DNA of 64,000 nt from Paracoxiella cheracis. GTDB taxonomy: Bacteria; Pseudomonadota; Gammaproteobacteria; Coxiellales; Coxiellaceae. Location: NCBI RefSeq assembly GCF_049348705.1, contig NZ_CP186485.1:1178001-1242000 (forward strand), read 5' to 3'. Of this stretch, positions 1-8,981 are shown piece after piece. The notes under the pieces were generated by a model that saw nothing but the letters and a program-made list of their open reading frames with translations, did no database searches and had not been told where the DNA came from. Position 1 is the stretch's first letter. Each line of letters starts with the position of its first letter. The position numbers and the translations under genes are program-made.

Positions 1-1
1 A

Positions 2-85
2 CGTCAAAAAAATCTAAAGCGTGGCATCGCGAGTTTATGCATTGGCGGCGGTGAAGCCACAGCAGTTGCGATTGAATTAGTATAA
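2..85 (+). CDS. Acetyl-CoA acetyltransferase (thiolase), C-terminal end only
   Basis: Only the last 27 codons are inside the window. They read GIASLCIGGGEATAVAIELV before a TAA stop. The GIASLCIGGGE motif is the conserved C-terminal active-site loop of biosynthetic and degradative thiolases, which includes the second catalytic cysteine. The gene ends 11 bases before the mccB start, so it is probably the first visible gene of the leucine/acyl-CoA operon, releasing acetyl-CoA from acetoacetyl-CoA. The rest of the gene lies upstream of the window. Confidence 0.8.
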   Translation, partial: RQKNLKRGIASLCIGGGEATAVAIELV

Positions 86-96
86 GGAAATCCATA

Positions 97-1704
97 ATGC
101 CAAAAATAACGAGTAAAATTAATCCGCACAGCGATGAGTTTAAAAAAAATAAAGATGCGCTAGAAACACAAATTAAGGATCTTCAAGAAACGCTTGCAAC
201 TATTGAAGAAGGCGGCCCCGAAAAATCGCGTCAACGCCAATTAGAACACGGCAAATTATTGGTTCGCGATCGCATTAATAAATTACTCGACCCGGGCTCT
301 GCATTTTTAGAACTCTCACCGCTTGCCGGCTATCAGCTTTATAAAGACGATGTGCCTGCCGGTGGCATCATTACCGGCATCGGGCAAGTTGCAGGTCAGG
401 AATGCATGATCGTCGCAAACGACCCCACCGTTAAAGGGGGCACGTATTATCCGATTACTGCCAAAAAACATTTACGCGCACAAGAAATTGCGCAAGCCAA
501 TCATCTTCCTTGTATTTATTTAGTGGATTCTGGCGGTGCTTATTTACCAAAACAAGATGAAGTTTTTCCTGATCGCGATCACTTCGGGCGAATCTTTTAT
601 AATCAAGCTAATTTATCCGCGAAAAACATCCCGCAAATTGCTGTTGTTATGGGCTCATGCACTGCCGGTGGTGCGTATGTGCCTGCCATGGCAGATGAAT
701 CCATCATGGTGAAAAATCAGGCGACAATTTTTTTGGGCGGCCCACCTTTAGTCAAAGCCGCTACCGGTGAAATTGTTAGCGCCGAAGAATTAGGCGGTGC
801 TGATGTGCATTGCAAAATTTCTGGGGTTGCCGATCACTATGCCAATGACGATGAACACGCCTTGAAAATTGCTCGCAACATCGTGGCCGATTTAAATCGC
901 ACTAAAAAAATAACGTTAGCACTGGAGCCCATCGCAGAACCTGCTTACGACCCCGAAGAAATTCCCGGCATCATCAGCGCAGACTCGCGCATGCCTTACG
1001 ACGTCCACGAAATCATTGCACGCTTAGTCGATAACTCTGAATTTGATGAATTCAAAGCGCTTTATGGGCCAACATTAGTATGTGGTTTCGCGCATATTTT
1101 TGGTTATCCCGTCGGAATTATTGCAAATAACGGTATTTTATTTTCCGAATCTGCTTTAAAAGGTGCGCATTTTATCGATTTATGCAGCAAGCGCAAAATT
1201 CCTTTGGTTTTTTTACAAAACATTACCGGCTTCATGGTCGGCAAAAAATACGAAAACAGTGGCATTGCAAAACACGGTGCGAAAATGGTTAATGCCGTTG
1301 CCTGCACCAACGTGCCTAAGTTCACTGTTATTATTGGCGGCAGCTATGGCGCCGGCAATTACGCCATGTGTGGACGCGCTTATGATCCACGCTTTTTATT
1401 TATGTGGCCTAACGCGCGCATTTCTGTAATGGGCGGTGAACAAGCTGCACACGTCTTAGCACAAGTAAAACTCGATAAAATGAAACGCCACGGCGAAAGT
1501 TGGAGCGCGCAAGATCAAGAAACATTTATGGATCAAATACGGGCTAATTATGAGGCGCAAGCCAATCCATATTACGCCAGCGCTCGGCTTTGGGATGATG
1601 GTGTGATTAACCCGTTAGACACGCGACGAGTGTTAGGTTTGTGTATCTCTGCCTCATTGAATGCACCGATACATGATACACATTTTGGTGTATTTAGAAT
1701 GTAA
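97..1704 (+). CDS. mccB: Methylcrotonyl-CoA carboxylase beta subunit (carboxyltransferase)
   Basis: This 535-residue protein is the carboxyltransferase half of 3-methylcrotonyl-CoA carboxylase. It moves CO2 from biotin on the alpha subunit to 3-methylcrotonyl-CoA in leucine breakdown. The N-terminal crotonase-like half holds SGGAYLPKQDEVFPDRDHFG and the acyl-CoA oxyanion glycines in MGSCTAGGAYVPAMADE. The C-terminal half holds GFMVGKKYE and GGSYGAGNYAMCGRAYDP. These motifs favour MCC beta over propionyl-CoA carboxylase beta, and the length is normal for the family. The start follows an AAGGA ribosome site. The liuC gene begins 24 bases downstream and the biotin subunit follows, forming a liu-type operon. 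Confidence 0.93.
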   Translation: MPKITSKINPHSDEFKKNKDALETQIKDLQETLATIEEGGPEKSRQRQLEHGKLLVRDRINKLLDPGSAFLELSPLAGYQLYKDDVPAGGIITGIGQVAGQECMIVANDPTVKGGTYYPITAKKHLRAQEIAQANHLPCIYLVDSGGAYLPKQDEVFPDRDHFGRIFYNQANLSAKNIPQIAVVMGSCTAGGAYVPAMADESIMVKNQATIFLGGPPLVKAATGEIVSAEELGGADVHCKISGVADHYANDDEHALKIARNIVADLNRTKKITLALEPIAEPAYDPEEIPGIISADSRMPYDVHEIIARLVDNSEFDEFKALYGPTLVCGFAHIFGYPVGIIANNGILFSESALKGAHFIDLCSKRKIPLVFLQNITGFMVGKKYENSGIAKHGAKMVNAVACTNVPKFTVIIGGSYGAGNYAMCGRAYDPRFLFMWPNARISVMGGEQAAHVLAQVKLDKMKRHGESWSAQDQETFMDQIRANYEAQANPYYASARLWDDGVINPLDTRRVLGLCISASLNAPIHDTHFGVFRM

Positions 1705-1728
1705 TGTAAGAAGATTTAAGGAAAAACT

Positions 1729-2520
1729 ATGAGTGAACACTCACCTCTTATTCATGACACTGCAAATGGCATCAGTACCATCACATTCAATCGCCCTGAA
1801 AAACACAATGCCTTTGATGATCAGCTCATCGCCGATCTCACAACGCTGTTACAACGCATCGATAAAAACGCTGATGTTCGCGCAGTCATTTTAAAAGCAA
1901 ACGGACGCAATTTTTGCGCGGGTGCCGATTTAACGTGGATGAAACGCATGGCTTCATTTTCAAAAGAAGAAAACAAAGCCGATGCACTGCAATTAGCAAA
2001 ACTGCTGCACATCATGAGTGCATTAACAAAACCGATTATCGCACTTGTTCAAGGGCGTGTGATGGGCGGCGGCCTGGGTTTGCTTGCGTGTTGTGATATT
2101 GTTATTGCCGCCGAAGATGCGCGATTTTGTTTTTCTGAAGTAAAATTAGGCTTAATACCCGCCACCATTGCGCCGTATATTATTCGCAGCATTGGATTTA
2201 GTGCAGCGCGACGTTACTTCATCAGTGCTGAGATGTTTGATGCGCAAACAGCACAACAAATAGGATTAGTGCACGAGCTTGCACCTGAGAGCACATTAAT
2301 TTCAGCCGGCAACGATTGTGTTGATTTGATCATGCAAAACGGACCCGCCGCCATTGCCGCATCGAAACAGATGCTCAATCACCTGGCAATCATTGATGAC
2401 TCTACCATTGAATACACAGCTACATTATTATCGGAAATTCGCAGCGGCCACGAAGGGCAAGACGGTGTGCGTGCCTTTTTAGAAAAACGACAACCGAAGT
2501 GGATCGAAGACGAGCGTTAA
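1729..2520 (+). CDS. liuC: Methylglutaconyl-CoA hydratase (enoyl-CoA hydratase family)
   Basis: This 263-residue crotonase-fold protein probably hydrates 3-methylglutaconyl-CoA to HMG-CoA, the step after MCC in leucine degradation. ITFNRPEKHNAFDDQL opens the fold. NGRNFCAGADLTWMKRM and VQGRVMGGGLGLLACCDI are the two oxyanion-hole motifs, and AEDARFCFSEVKLGLIPA holds the region of the catalytic glutamate. The function is assigned from its position between mccB and mccA; sequence alone would only say enoyl-CoA hydratase/isomerase. A GGAA ribosome site lies just upstream, and the stop is two bases before the mccA ATG, so the two are probably translationally coupled. Confidence 0.88.
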   Translation: MSEHSPLIHDTANGISTITFNRPEKHNAFDDQLIADLTTLLQRIDKNADVRAVILKANGRNFCAGADLTWMKRMASFSKEENKADALQLAKLLHIMSALTKPIIALVQGRVMGGGLGLLACCDIVIAAEDARFCFSEVKLGLIPATIAPYIIRSIGFSAARRYFISAEMFDAQTAQQIGLVHELAPESTLISAGNDCVDLIMQNGPAAIAASKQMLNHLAIIDDSTIEYTATLLSEIRSGHEGQDGVRAFLEKRQPKWIEDER

Positions 2521-2522
2521 AT

Positions 2523-4520
2523 ATGTTTAAAAAATTATTAATCGCCAACCGCGGTGAAATTGCTTGCCGTATTATCAAAACAGCAAGAAAACTCAATATT
2601 AAAACCATCGCCGTTTATTCTGATATTGATCGCCGTGCCCTACACGTTAAACTCGCGGATGAGGCCTATTGCATCGGCCCAGCGCCATCTTCACACAGTT
2701 ATTTAAATCGCGAAAAAATAATCGATGTTGCAAGACACGCAAAAGCAGATGCAATCCATCCCGGCTACGGTTTTTTAGCTGAAGACCCCGAGTTTGCAAC
2801 CTTATGCGCAAACAATGGCATTATTTTTATTGGCCCTTCCGCTTCAGCCATCAACGCCATGGGTGATAAGAGTGCAGCCAAAATTTTAATGCAAAAAGCA
2901 AATGTGCCTGTTGTGCCGGGTTACCAAGGTGCCAAACAAGATTTAGAAACCATCACACAGGAAGCGCAAAAAATAGGCTTGCCGGTGTTGTTAAAAGCTG
3001 CTGCCGGTGGTGGCGGCAAAGGCATGCGACTCGTGAAGGAGATCTCTGAACTTGAACATGCGCTGCAATCTGCGAAGCGCGAGGCGAAGTCCAGTTTTAA
3101 TAACGACACCATTTTTATCGAAAAATATATTCAACCCGCACGCCACGTTGAAGTGCAAATTTTTATGGATGCAGCAGGCAACGGCGTTTATTTATGTGAT
3201 CGTGATTGCTCAACCCAACGGCGCCATCAAAAAATTATTGAAGAAGCAAAGGCCCCTAATTTAAGCACGAAAGTACGTAAAAAAATGGGTGAAACGGCTG
3301 TGCAAGCGGCAAAGGCCATCAATTATCTCGGTGCCGGCACCATTGAATTTTTAGTCGATGCCAAGGAAAATTATTATTTTATGGAGATGAACACACGTTT
3401 GCAGGTGGAACATCCCGTTACGGAAATGATTACCGGACTAGACTTAGTCGAATGGCAATTGCAATTGGCTTGTGGCGAACCCTTGCCGCTCTCACAAGCT
3501 CAAGTCCACGCAAACGGGCATGCCTTTGAAGCCCGTATTTGCGCGGAAAATCCTGCCAATAATTTCGCTCCCTCAACAGGCACACTCGATTATTTTATTT
3601 TTCCGGAAAACACAGAACACGTCCGCATCGACACAGGTGTTCGCGCCGGTGATGTGATCAGCCCCTATTACGATCCCATGATTGCAAAGTTAATTGTATG
3701 GGGCAACGATCGCAAACACGCGCTATCACTCTTGAGTGAGTCGTTGGAAAAAATCGCGATAGTGGGTGTTCACACCAACGTTTCTTTTCTTCATCAAGTT
3801 GCAAACAGTAAAGATTTTCAAAAAGAAAAAATCAGCACCAATTTTATTGAAACGCATGAGGCTGAATTGCTAGCAGCCATCTCAATGCCACCCAAAGAAA
3901 TAATGGTGTTGGCTGCATTAACGGAATTGCATTCTCAGCAAGAAAAAGGCCGAACGTTTGCCAATCGTTCCGGTGATGCGTTTTCACCATGGTTTATTCG
4001 CGACAATTGGCGATTAATGCAAAAGACGCCCTTTTCACTGTCATTTTGGTTTAACGAAACAGTATTAATTGCCAGCGCAAGCACAACCGAAAGCGGCTAT
4101 TTAATCCATTTAGGTGACGATGACATTGCAGCTTCTGCCGTTTGGGAAAATGAGCACACCATCGTTGCCATTATTAATAAAAAAAGCTATCGCGCGATCG
4201 CGCTCAAACACGAAGATGAAATTCATCTCTTTCAACATGGCCAACATTTTATGCTGCATACATCAAACCCAACGCATGTGGGTCATGAGGACGGCGCGGC
4301 CGATAATCGTTTTATTTCACCGATGCCGGGCACGATTGTTGAGGTGTTGGTAAAACCCGGCCAAAAGGTCGCGCCAGGTGAACGCTTGATTGTGCTAGAA
4401 GCGATGAAAATGGAACACACCATCACCGCTCCCACGGCCGGCATTGTAAAAACAGTGTCTTACAAAGCCGGCGACCTCATCCACGAAGGAGTGGAGTTGT
4501 TGGAGTTTGAAAGTGAGTGA
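2523..4520 (+). CDS. mccA: Methylcrotonyl-CoA carboxylase alpha subunit (biotin carboxylase and biotin carrier)
   Basis: This 665-residue biotin-dependent carboxylase subunit carries, in order, a biotin carboxylase N-domain (FKKLLIANRGEIACRI at 2-17), an ATP-grasp domain with the glycine-rich loop AAGGGGKGMR near 160-169, EMNTRLQVEHPVTE, and a C-terminal biotinyl domain with EAMKMEH. Lys629 is the biotin site. The start at 2523 is chosen over an in-frame ATG 24 bases upstream because FKKLLIANRGE is the usual N-terminus and the upstream codons overlap liuC. This is the last gene of the operon; no HMG-CoA lyase follows before the mobile-element zone. Confidence 0.92.
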   Translation: MFKKLLIANRGEIACRIIKTARKLNIKTIAVYSDIDRRALHVKLADEAYCIGPAPSSHSYLNREKIIDVARHAKADAIHPGYGFLAEDPEFATLCANNGIIFIGPSASAINAMGDKSAAKILMQKANVPVVPGYQGAKQDLETITQEAQKIGLPVLLKAAAGGGGKGMRLVKEISELEHALQSAKREAKSSFNNDTIFIEKYIQPARHVEVQIFMDAAGNGVYLCDRDCSTQRRHQKIIEEAKAPNLSTKVRKKMGETAVQAAKAINYLGAGTIEFLVDAKENYYFMEMNTRLQVEHPVTEMITGLDLVEWQLQLACGEPLPLSQAQVHANGHAFEARICAENPANNFAPSTGTLDYFIFPENTEHVRIDTGVRAGDVISPYYDPMIAKLIVWGNDRKHALSLLSESLEKIAIVGVHTNVSFLHQVANSKDFQKEKISTNFIETHEAELLAAISMPPKEIMVLAALTELHSQQEKGRTFANRSGDAFSPWFIRDNWRLMQKTPFSLSFWFNETVLIASASTTESGYLIHLGDDDIAASAVWENEHTIVAIINKKSYRAIALKHEDEIHLFQHGQHFMLHTSNPTHVGHEDGAADNRFISPMPGTIVEVLVKPGQKVAPGERLIVLEAMKMEHTITAPTAGIVKTVSYKAGDLIHEGVELLEFESE

Positions 4521-4972
4521 AATTTTACTCACTGGTGTCCGAATATGTTGGGGTTGTTAGAATTTTCTGGAGTAAGTCCGAGGTTTGTTTCTAACCGAGC
4601 AAGAAATTTCAAAAATTCTCTTGCACCTTGTTCTGAGTCAGATGGTTCGTTTTGAAAGAATCGCGGGTTCCGATGTCTTGTAAATGAACTACCCTGTAAC
4701 GCTACCTCTGTTCTCATTCGCAAAGAGTTTATAGTTTCCTTGCACGCGTCATTTATGTGCATTTCTGAGAGCTTCTCTTGATATCGAACAGCGATTTTTC
4801 CTAAATCATTTATAAACCCAGCGGCCGCATTTTTCTTATCTTTATCTTTCTCTTTTTTTGTTGAACGAGCTTTTGCAGTTTTTTCCTTTACTTGAGTGAT
4901 TTCTTCATTAATTGTTTGTAAAAACTGACCTTCCCCCTAAACTAGTACCAGGACACCGATGAGATATTCATG

Positions 4973-5791
4973 TTAAGCAGCCTGTTTCGCAAATTCAATA
5001 GGCGGCATATAATTTAATGAACTGTGTGGTCTTTTAGTATTGTAGTGCTTTCTCCATTGGTTGATTTCATGTCGGGCTTCTTCAATTGAACGAAACCAGT
5101 GTTGATTTAAACATTCGTTGCGGAACTTGCCATTTAAGCTTTCAACAAACGCATTCTGAGTTGGCTTTCCAGGTTGAATGAAAGCAAGCTTGGTTTTGTT
5201 TTCCCTGGACCAAAAGAACATTGCTTTGCTTGTAAACTCTGTACCATTATCACAAACAATTTGTTTTGGCAGCCTGCGTTGCTCACTAAGCTCTGCTAGG
5301 AAGCGTGCCACCTGACGTCCTGATATAGAAAATGCTGTTAGCTGGCCAATAAGTTCACGATTAAAATCATCGATAATGTTTAGCACACGAAAACGCCTTC
5401 CATTGGCCAGCTGATCGTAAACAAAATCCATCGACCAACGCTCATTTCTCTGAGTCGGTGATGACATCACTAATCGTAGTCGCTGTATTTTTTTACGCTT
5501 TTTTGTACGCACCTGGAGCTTTTCTTCTTTGTAAATCCGGTAGGTTTTTTTCTTATTCATGACAAGCCCCTCTGCTTTTAAGAGGCTGTGAAGCATTAAA
5601 TAACCATACCGAGAATACTGAGCTGCCAATTCTTTTAATCGAGCTCTAATCAACTCGTCTCGTCGCTTTTTGGGTCCGTAACGGTAAGCCGTTCGACTTA
5701 GCCCGACTAGCTTGCAGGCCATTCGTTCACTCAGCTTAAAGGCGCTCATTAAGTGACAAACAACCTGCTTCTTGCTAGCAGGCGTTACCAC
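4973..5791 (-). CDS. IS-A OrfB, IS3-family transposase catalytic domain (intact copy)
   Basis: The frame encodes 272 residues with an rve/DDE integrase domain. An HTH_21-like segment near 40-90 is followed by WSMDFVYDQLANGRRFRVLN (first Asp), then IVCDNGTEFTSKA (second Asp) and FVESLNGKFRNECLNQHWF (catalytic Glu). The apparent GTG start lies inside the orfA overlap, so the product is probably the C-terminal part of a frameshifted OrfAB fusion. This copy is uninterrupted, unlike copy 2, so it could still supply active transposase. Confidence 0.93.
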   Translation of the reverse strand: MVTPASKKQVVCHLMSAFKLSERMACKLVGLSRTAYRYGPKKRRDELIRARLKELAAQYSRYGYLMLHSLLKAEGLVMNKKKTYRIYKEEKLQVRTKKRKKIQRLRLVMSSPTQRNERWSMDFVYDQLANGRRFRVLNIIDDFNRELIGQLTAFSISGRQVARFLAELSEQRRLPKQIVCDNGTEFTSKAMFFWSRENKTKLAFIQPGKPTQNAFVESLNGKFRNECLNQHWFRSIEEARHEINQWRKHYNTKRPHSSLNYMPPIEFAKQAA

Positions 5792-6048
5792 TTTTTTGAA
5801 ACAACATCCTTGAGCGCTTCATTTTCTAACATCTTTTCAGCCAGCAGCTTTTTTAACTTATTGTTCTCGGACTCCAGCTCTCGCAGGCGCTTAGCTTCGT
5901 TAACCTCTAGGCCAGCATACTTGCTACGCCAATTGTAAAAAGTACCGCCAGATATGCCTAAGCGACGGCACAGGTCTTCCACCTTAGCGCCACTTTCATG
6001 CTCTTTGATCGCTTTAATGATTTGTTCTTCTGTATAACGTTTTTTCAT
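5785..6048 (-). CDS. IS-A OrfA, IS3-family transposase DNA-binding subunit
   Basis: This 87-residue protein begins MKKRYTEEQIIKAIKEHESG and has a helix-turn-helix (VEDLCRRLGISGGTFYNWRSKY, about 23-44) followed by a leucine-rich coiled coil (LRELESENNKLKKLLAEK). These are the hallmarks of IS3-family OrfA, which binds the IS ends. Its last seven bases overlap orfB. An A6G run just before its stop should allow a -1 slip that makes the OrfAB transposase. The identical gene in copy 2 is at 38511-38774. Confidence 0.93.
   Translation of the reverse strand: MKKRYTEEQIIKAIKEHESGAKVEDLCRRLGISGGTFYNWRSKYAGLEVNEAKRLRELESENNKLKKLLAEKMLENEALKDVVSKKW
5791..5797 (-). promoter_or_regulatory. Programmed -1 frameshift site of IS-A (A6G)
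   Basis: On the minus strand the orfA end reads TCA AAA AAG TGG TAA. The heptamer A_AAA_AAG is the classical bacterial -1 slippery sequence. Slipping back one base moves ribosomes into the orfB frame at GTG GTA ACG. The same run is present in copy 2. The slippery sequence is visible; use of the slip is inferred from the family. Confidence 0.7.
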
Positions 6049-6571
6049 GTTGAGATCTCCTCGGTCGTAGAATAATTAGAAATCTCATCCATGTCATGGT
6101 GTTAAGTTTGGGGGAAAGGTCAAAACCTGTATGAAGTTCGTGAAATTTCATCTAAATAGGGCTTAAACGTTTTAGTAAATTGAAGAGTTGGAGCCGCCAG
6201 TAATTTTTTTTGGTGTTCAGTAAGACATCCAGGAAGACGTGTACCCAAAAAATAGCTTAATGCTTGAACCATCCTTTTGCGATCTTCATCTGTATGGGCT
6301 GATTTTTGTTTATAGTTTTCAACTTTCTTGTTCAAATCAGTTAGCAAATCTTTTACTAGATTTTCATTATTATTGATATACTGAAAAGAATCCAATACGT
6401 TTTGAAACCGATAAATTACAGCATCAATATTTTGTTCAAACTCAAGTTCTTTAGAGACTTCATCTGTTATAAAGTTTTTAAACTCATCTTGAAATCCGCT
6501 ACTCAAATTAAATTTACAAACCAGCCCCTCCAGAGATCGCTCTTGTTCTTGAGTCAGGGAGACGTTACGTT

Positions 6572-7327
6572 TGATCTTCCCTCACTTTACCGGACACATT
6601 TTTTTTCGATTTTACGCAGCACATTCAAGCGCAACAGGGGTCTTGTAGTCAATAGCTGAATGCATTCTTCTGTGATTGTAATAGCCTTCAATATACTGAA
6701 AAAGACTTTGCCTTGCTTCAGCGCGTGTTGTGTAATCATTCACATGCACAAGTTCCGTTTTTAGGGTATGGAAAAAACTTTCTGCAATGGCATTATCCCA
6801 ACAATTAGCCTTTCTGCTCATTGAACCAATCAGCTTGTTTTGCTTGATGATTTCCCTATATTTTTTCGAACAATATTGACTGCCCCGATCAGAGTGTATA
6901 ATCACTTGCTTTGGATATTTTCGTTTGAATAACGCCATCAATAACGCATCACACACTAAATCTTGTTTCATGCTTTTATTCATTGACGAGCCAATAACCG
7001 AACGTGAATGCACATCGATAACCACCGCTAAATACAACCAACCTTCACGGGTTGGAATGTACGTCAGATCACTCACCCATTTTTGATTGATCGCCGTTCT
7101 CGTGAAATCTCTCTTTAAAATATTCTCAAAAATAGGCTTGTTGTGACCCGAGTCTGTGGTTATTTTAAATCTACGCTTGGCAAGTGCTTTTAAGCCCATG
7201 GAGCGCATACGCCGCTCAATACGCGTGTGACTGCAGGAAATCGATTCCGCTTGCAATGCACGAGTTATACGTGGTGAACCGTAACGTTGTTTGTTTCTCA
7301 TATAAATTACCTTAATTTTTTCATCTA
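6572..7327 (-). mobile_element. IS-B copy 1, IS3-family element truncated at its 5' half, with orfB remnant
   Basis: The right end TGATCTTCCCTCACTTTACC is intact at 6572 and matches the end of copy 2 at 46677. The transposase remnant (7327 down to 6612) begins at LDEKIKVIYMRNKQRYGSPR and keeps the whole integrase core: WVSDLTYIPTREGWLYLA, HSDRGSQYCS and NCWDNAIAESFFHTLKTE with the catalytic Glu. OrfA and the start of orfB are absent. The break coincides exactly with the edge of the R249 copy at 7328, so a rearrangement at R249 probably removed the left half. Confidence 0.88.
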
Positions 7328-7576
7328 CAAGCGTGTCGCGATGCTCGTGATAGATTATTGCCATCCCTGTCAATAATCGACTCGCAATACGCGACAACTT
7401 AAATAGCCGCGGACGTCCTCGTCGCCCGCGCTCCGCGACCTCACGGCTCGACTACGCACGGGCTCTCAAATGACTTGACGGCTCGTAAAGATTTTTTGCA
7501 GTCGCTTACGCTCGGCAAAAAATCCGAGCCTACCGCGGAATACGCGCCTTCGCTTCGCTCTCCATGGCGCGCATCG
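7328..7576 (-). repeat. R249 repeat, copy 1 (reverse orientation)
   Basis: This is a 249-bp copy running from CAAGCGTGTCGCGATG to GCGCGCATCG on the plus strand. It joins the truncated IS-B transposase on the left to the truncated unknown gene on the right. Its two flanks therefore do not come from one target, which suggests recombination between two R249 copies. The base four positions outside its CGATGC end is C, as in every copy. Confidence 0.92.
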
Positions 7577-7887
7577 AAGGCATTGCTTTTTAGCGCCTGC
7601 CCTATTTTCTCTATTGCATTATTAGATTTTTCATTAGGAAATTCTAGTTTAGAAAAATATACTGTTAACCATTCAGCTAGCAAGTTTACTATAATGTCTG
7701 GATCGTCATTAAGCTGTTCATCTAAATTCTTTTGTTTTTTTAGTTTTTTATCGCTTAGTAACCCTCTTGTGATTACTTCAAGATTTGCCAAATAATATAA
7801 TGCTTTTTGGTTTACTGTGCTGTCATCAGAAGAAGGATTTGTGCTGATGTTTTCAAAAAGGTTTTCAAGAGATTTAGGACGAGGCAT
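7577..7887 (-). pseudogene. Unknown gene, N-terminal 103 codons, truncated by R249
   Basis: The start at 7887 (MPRPKSLENLFENIS) is preceded by GGAG nine bases upstream; an upstream in-frame start at 7914 is less likely. The protein continues through LYYLANLEVITRGLLSDKKL to IEKIGQALKSNAF, then runs into R249 and stops inside it at 7441. It is helical and charged with no recognised domain. It has the same orientation and composition as the broken gene at 4529-6571 and could be its N-terminus, but the junction is lost. Confidence 0.6.
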
Positions 7888-8014
7888 AATAACTACTCCG
7901 GCTCTAACGAACAAATAACACTATCAACATAGGTATTTTAACTCAGACTATTGAGGCTCTAGAATAGCGATCACAGGCATTTTCATTAAAGAAACCTTAA
8001 AAGAGCGACTTTTT

Positions 8015-8796
8015 TCATTTTTTTGAGGGGTGTAACTCTTTTTGGAGTGCGGGGCGTAGTAAAAGTACATAAATTCCGAGAGATATCATCATCAGCGCAA
8101 TGTACATGATTGATAAAGGAATTTGTGACTTTGCTTTCAAGAGGCTCGCGATACCAGACAAAACACCGGCACCCACCACGAATAGAGATCCCATGGCAGC
8201 ACTGGCCAATCCACCTATTTTAGGAAATAGGCTCAACACCCTTCCCAAACAGTTAGGGAAGATAACTCCACCACAAGCAAACAAAATAAATGTCGGGGCT
8301 ACAATCAACCATATATTAATATGCTCAAACAAACCTATGATCAACATGATAGCGCTGACAACCAAGCTAATCATAAGACTGATGGTAATAATATGGTGCG
8401 CATGCAACTTAACCATCAAAAATCGATTGGTAGCATTACCAAGAAACCACGCAACACCCAGCCACAATGCCACGTGACCATACACAATCGGCGAATAATG
8501 TAATACCCTCTGAATTAAAAACGGTCCGATGACATTGAATACGGTAATCAATGAATACGTCAGCGACAATAACACCACAGAGCCAATAAATATTTCATGC
8601 GTCACAATCATTTTATAAATGTTTTAGTCGAACTAAAATGATCCGTGATATAAGGCAGCGACGGCACATACAGATCAATCGTAGCCCCTGACATCGGCGT
8701 TAAAACTAAGATTAAAAAAATAATTAGGGTCTTACTACCCAGCCTTTCTTCACTCAACAGGATTTTCCTAGATCGCAAATAAAATGGATAGTACAC
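8015..8796 (-). pseudogene. Bcr/CflA-type MFS drug transporter, internally deleted
   Basis: Two fragments remain. The front (8608-8796) ends IDLYVPSLPYITDHFSSTK, the typical first helix of Bcr/CflA transporters (TIDLYLPALP). The back (8015-8611) starts MIVTHEIFIGSVVLLSLTYS and covers roughly helices 7-12 with FACGGVIFPNCLG. About 200 residues of a normal ~400-residue protein are missing between them, and the two frames overlap by an ATGA rather than reading through. It is a non-functional remnant of an efflux pump. Confidence 0.82.
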
Positions 8797-8802
8797 ATCT
8801 AG

Positions 8803-8960
8803 AAATCTATTTTCAGCTAATTAAATAGCATTCAATTGCGGCAAAGAGAAGGGGTTTGTATTTTCGGGCGTTAGTGCCAGGACGGCACTAAGCAGCTACG
8901 GATGGCGCCTCCCGAACATACAAACCCCTTCTCGTATTGGCAAGCAATTGAAATTGATTC
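8803..8960. repeat. Palindromic intergenic repeat (family R2), copy 1
   Basis: The outer part reads GAAATCTATTTTCAGC then AATAGCATTCAATTGCGGCA, and closes with GCAATTGAAAT. Inside, 8846-8933 forms a long hairpin with arms GAGAAGGGGTTTGTA and TACAAACCCCTTCTC continuing into TTTCGGG/CCCGAA. Related copies are at 62836-62990 (nearly the same outer sequence, with a different but analogous hairpin) and, as a half copy, at 33425-33515. No coding potential is seen. Confidence 0.75.
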
Positions 8961-8981
8961 CTTATAGCTACACACTATTAC

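Larger units (their letters stand above)
4926..6122 (-). mobile_element. IS-A copy 1, IS3 family (IS407-like group)
   Basis: The element is 1197 bp. Its ends are imperfect inverted repeats, TGACCTTCCCCCTAAAC and the complement of GTTTGGGGGAAAGGTCA. It is flanked by a direct 4-bp duplication AAAC at 4922-4925 and 6123-6126, the size expected of the IS407 group. It carries overlapping orfA and orfB on the minus strand with a frameshift site. A second copy, one base shorter, lies at 37653-38848. It interrupts the unknown gene at 4529-6571. Confidence 0.95.
4529..6571 (-). pseudogene. Unknown coiled-coil-like protein, interrupted by IS-A and cut at its 5' side by IS-B
   Basis: Removing the IS3 element at 4926-6122 and one copy of its 4-bp target duplication joins two frames exactly: ...ISRTSYRF from 6123-6506 continues as LQTINEEITQVKEKTAKARS and on to NNPNIFGHQ at 4529. 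The frame stays open upstream to 6571, where IS-B ends, so about 279 codons remain and the true N-terminus is missing. The protein is hydrophilic and rich in Lys, Glu and Asn, and looks helical. No family is recognised. The truncated gene at 7577-7887 may be its front part, but intervening rearrangement prevents proof. The small frames at 4529-4762 and 6120-6506 are fragments of this gene, not separate genes. Confidence 0.75.

Noticed and set aside
4529..4762. Separate 77-residue gene
   Set aside because: It is the C-terminal part of the gene interrupted by IS-A; the frame continues upstream to the IS edge and across it.
7475..7795. Open frame on the plus strand reading through R249, repeated at other copies (MTARKDFLQSL...)
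   Set aside because: The 34 codons are a chance open frame in the repeat; the sequence after it differs at every copy and no ribosome site is seen. Kept only as a possible fusion leader in crcB.
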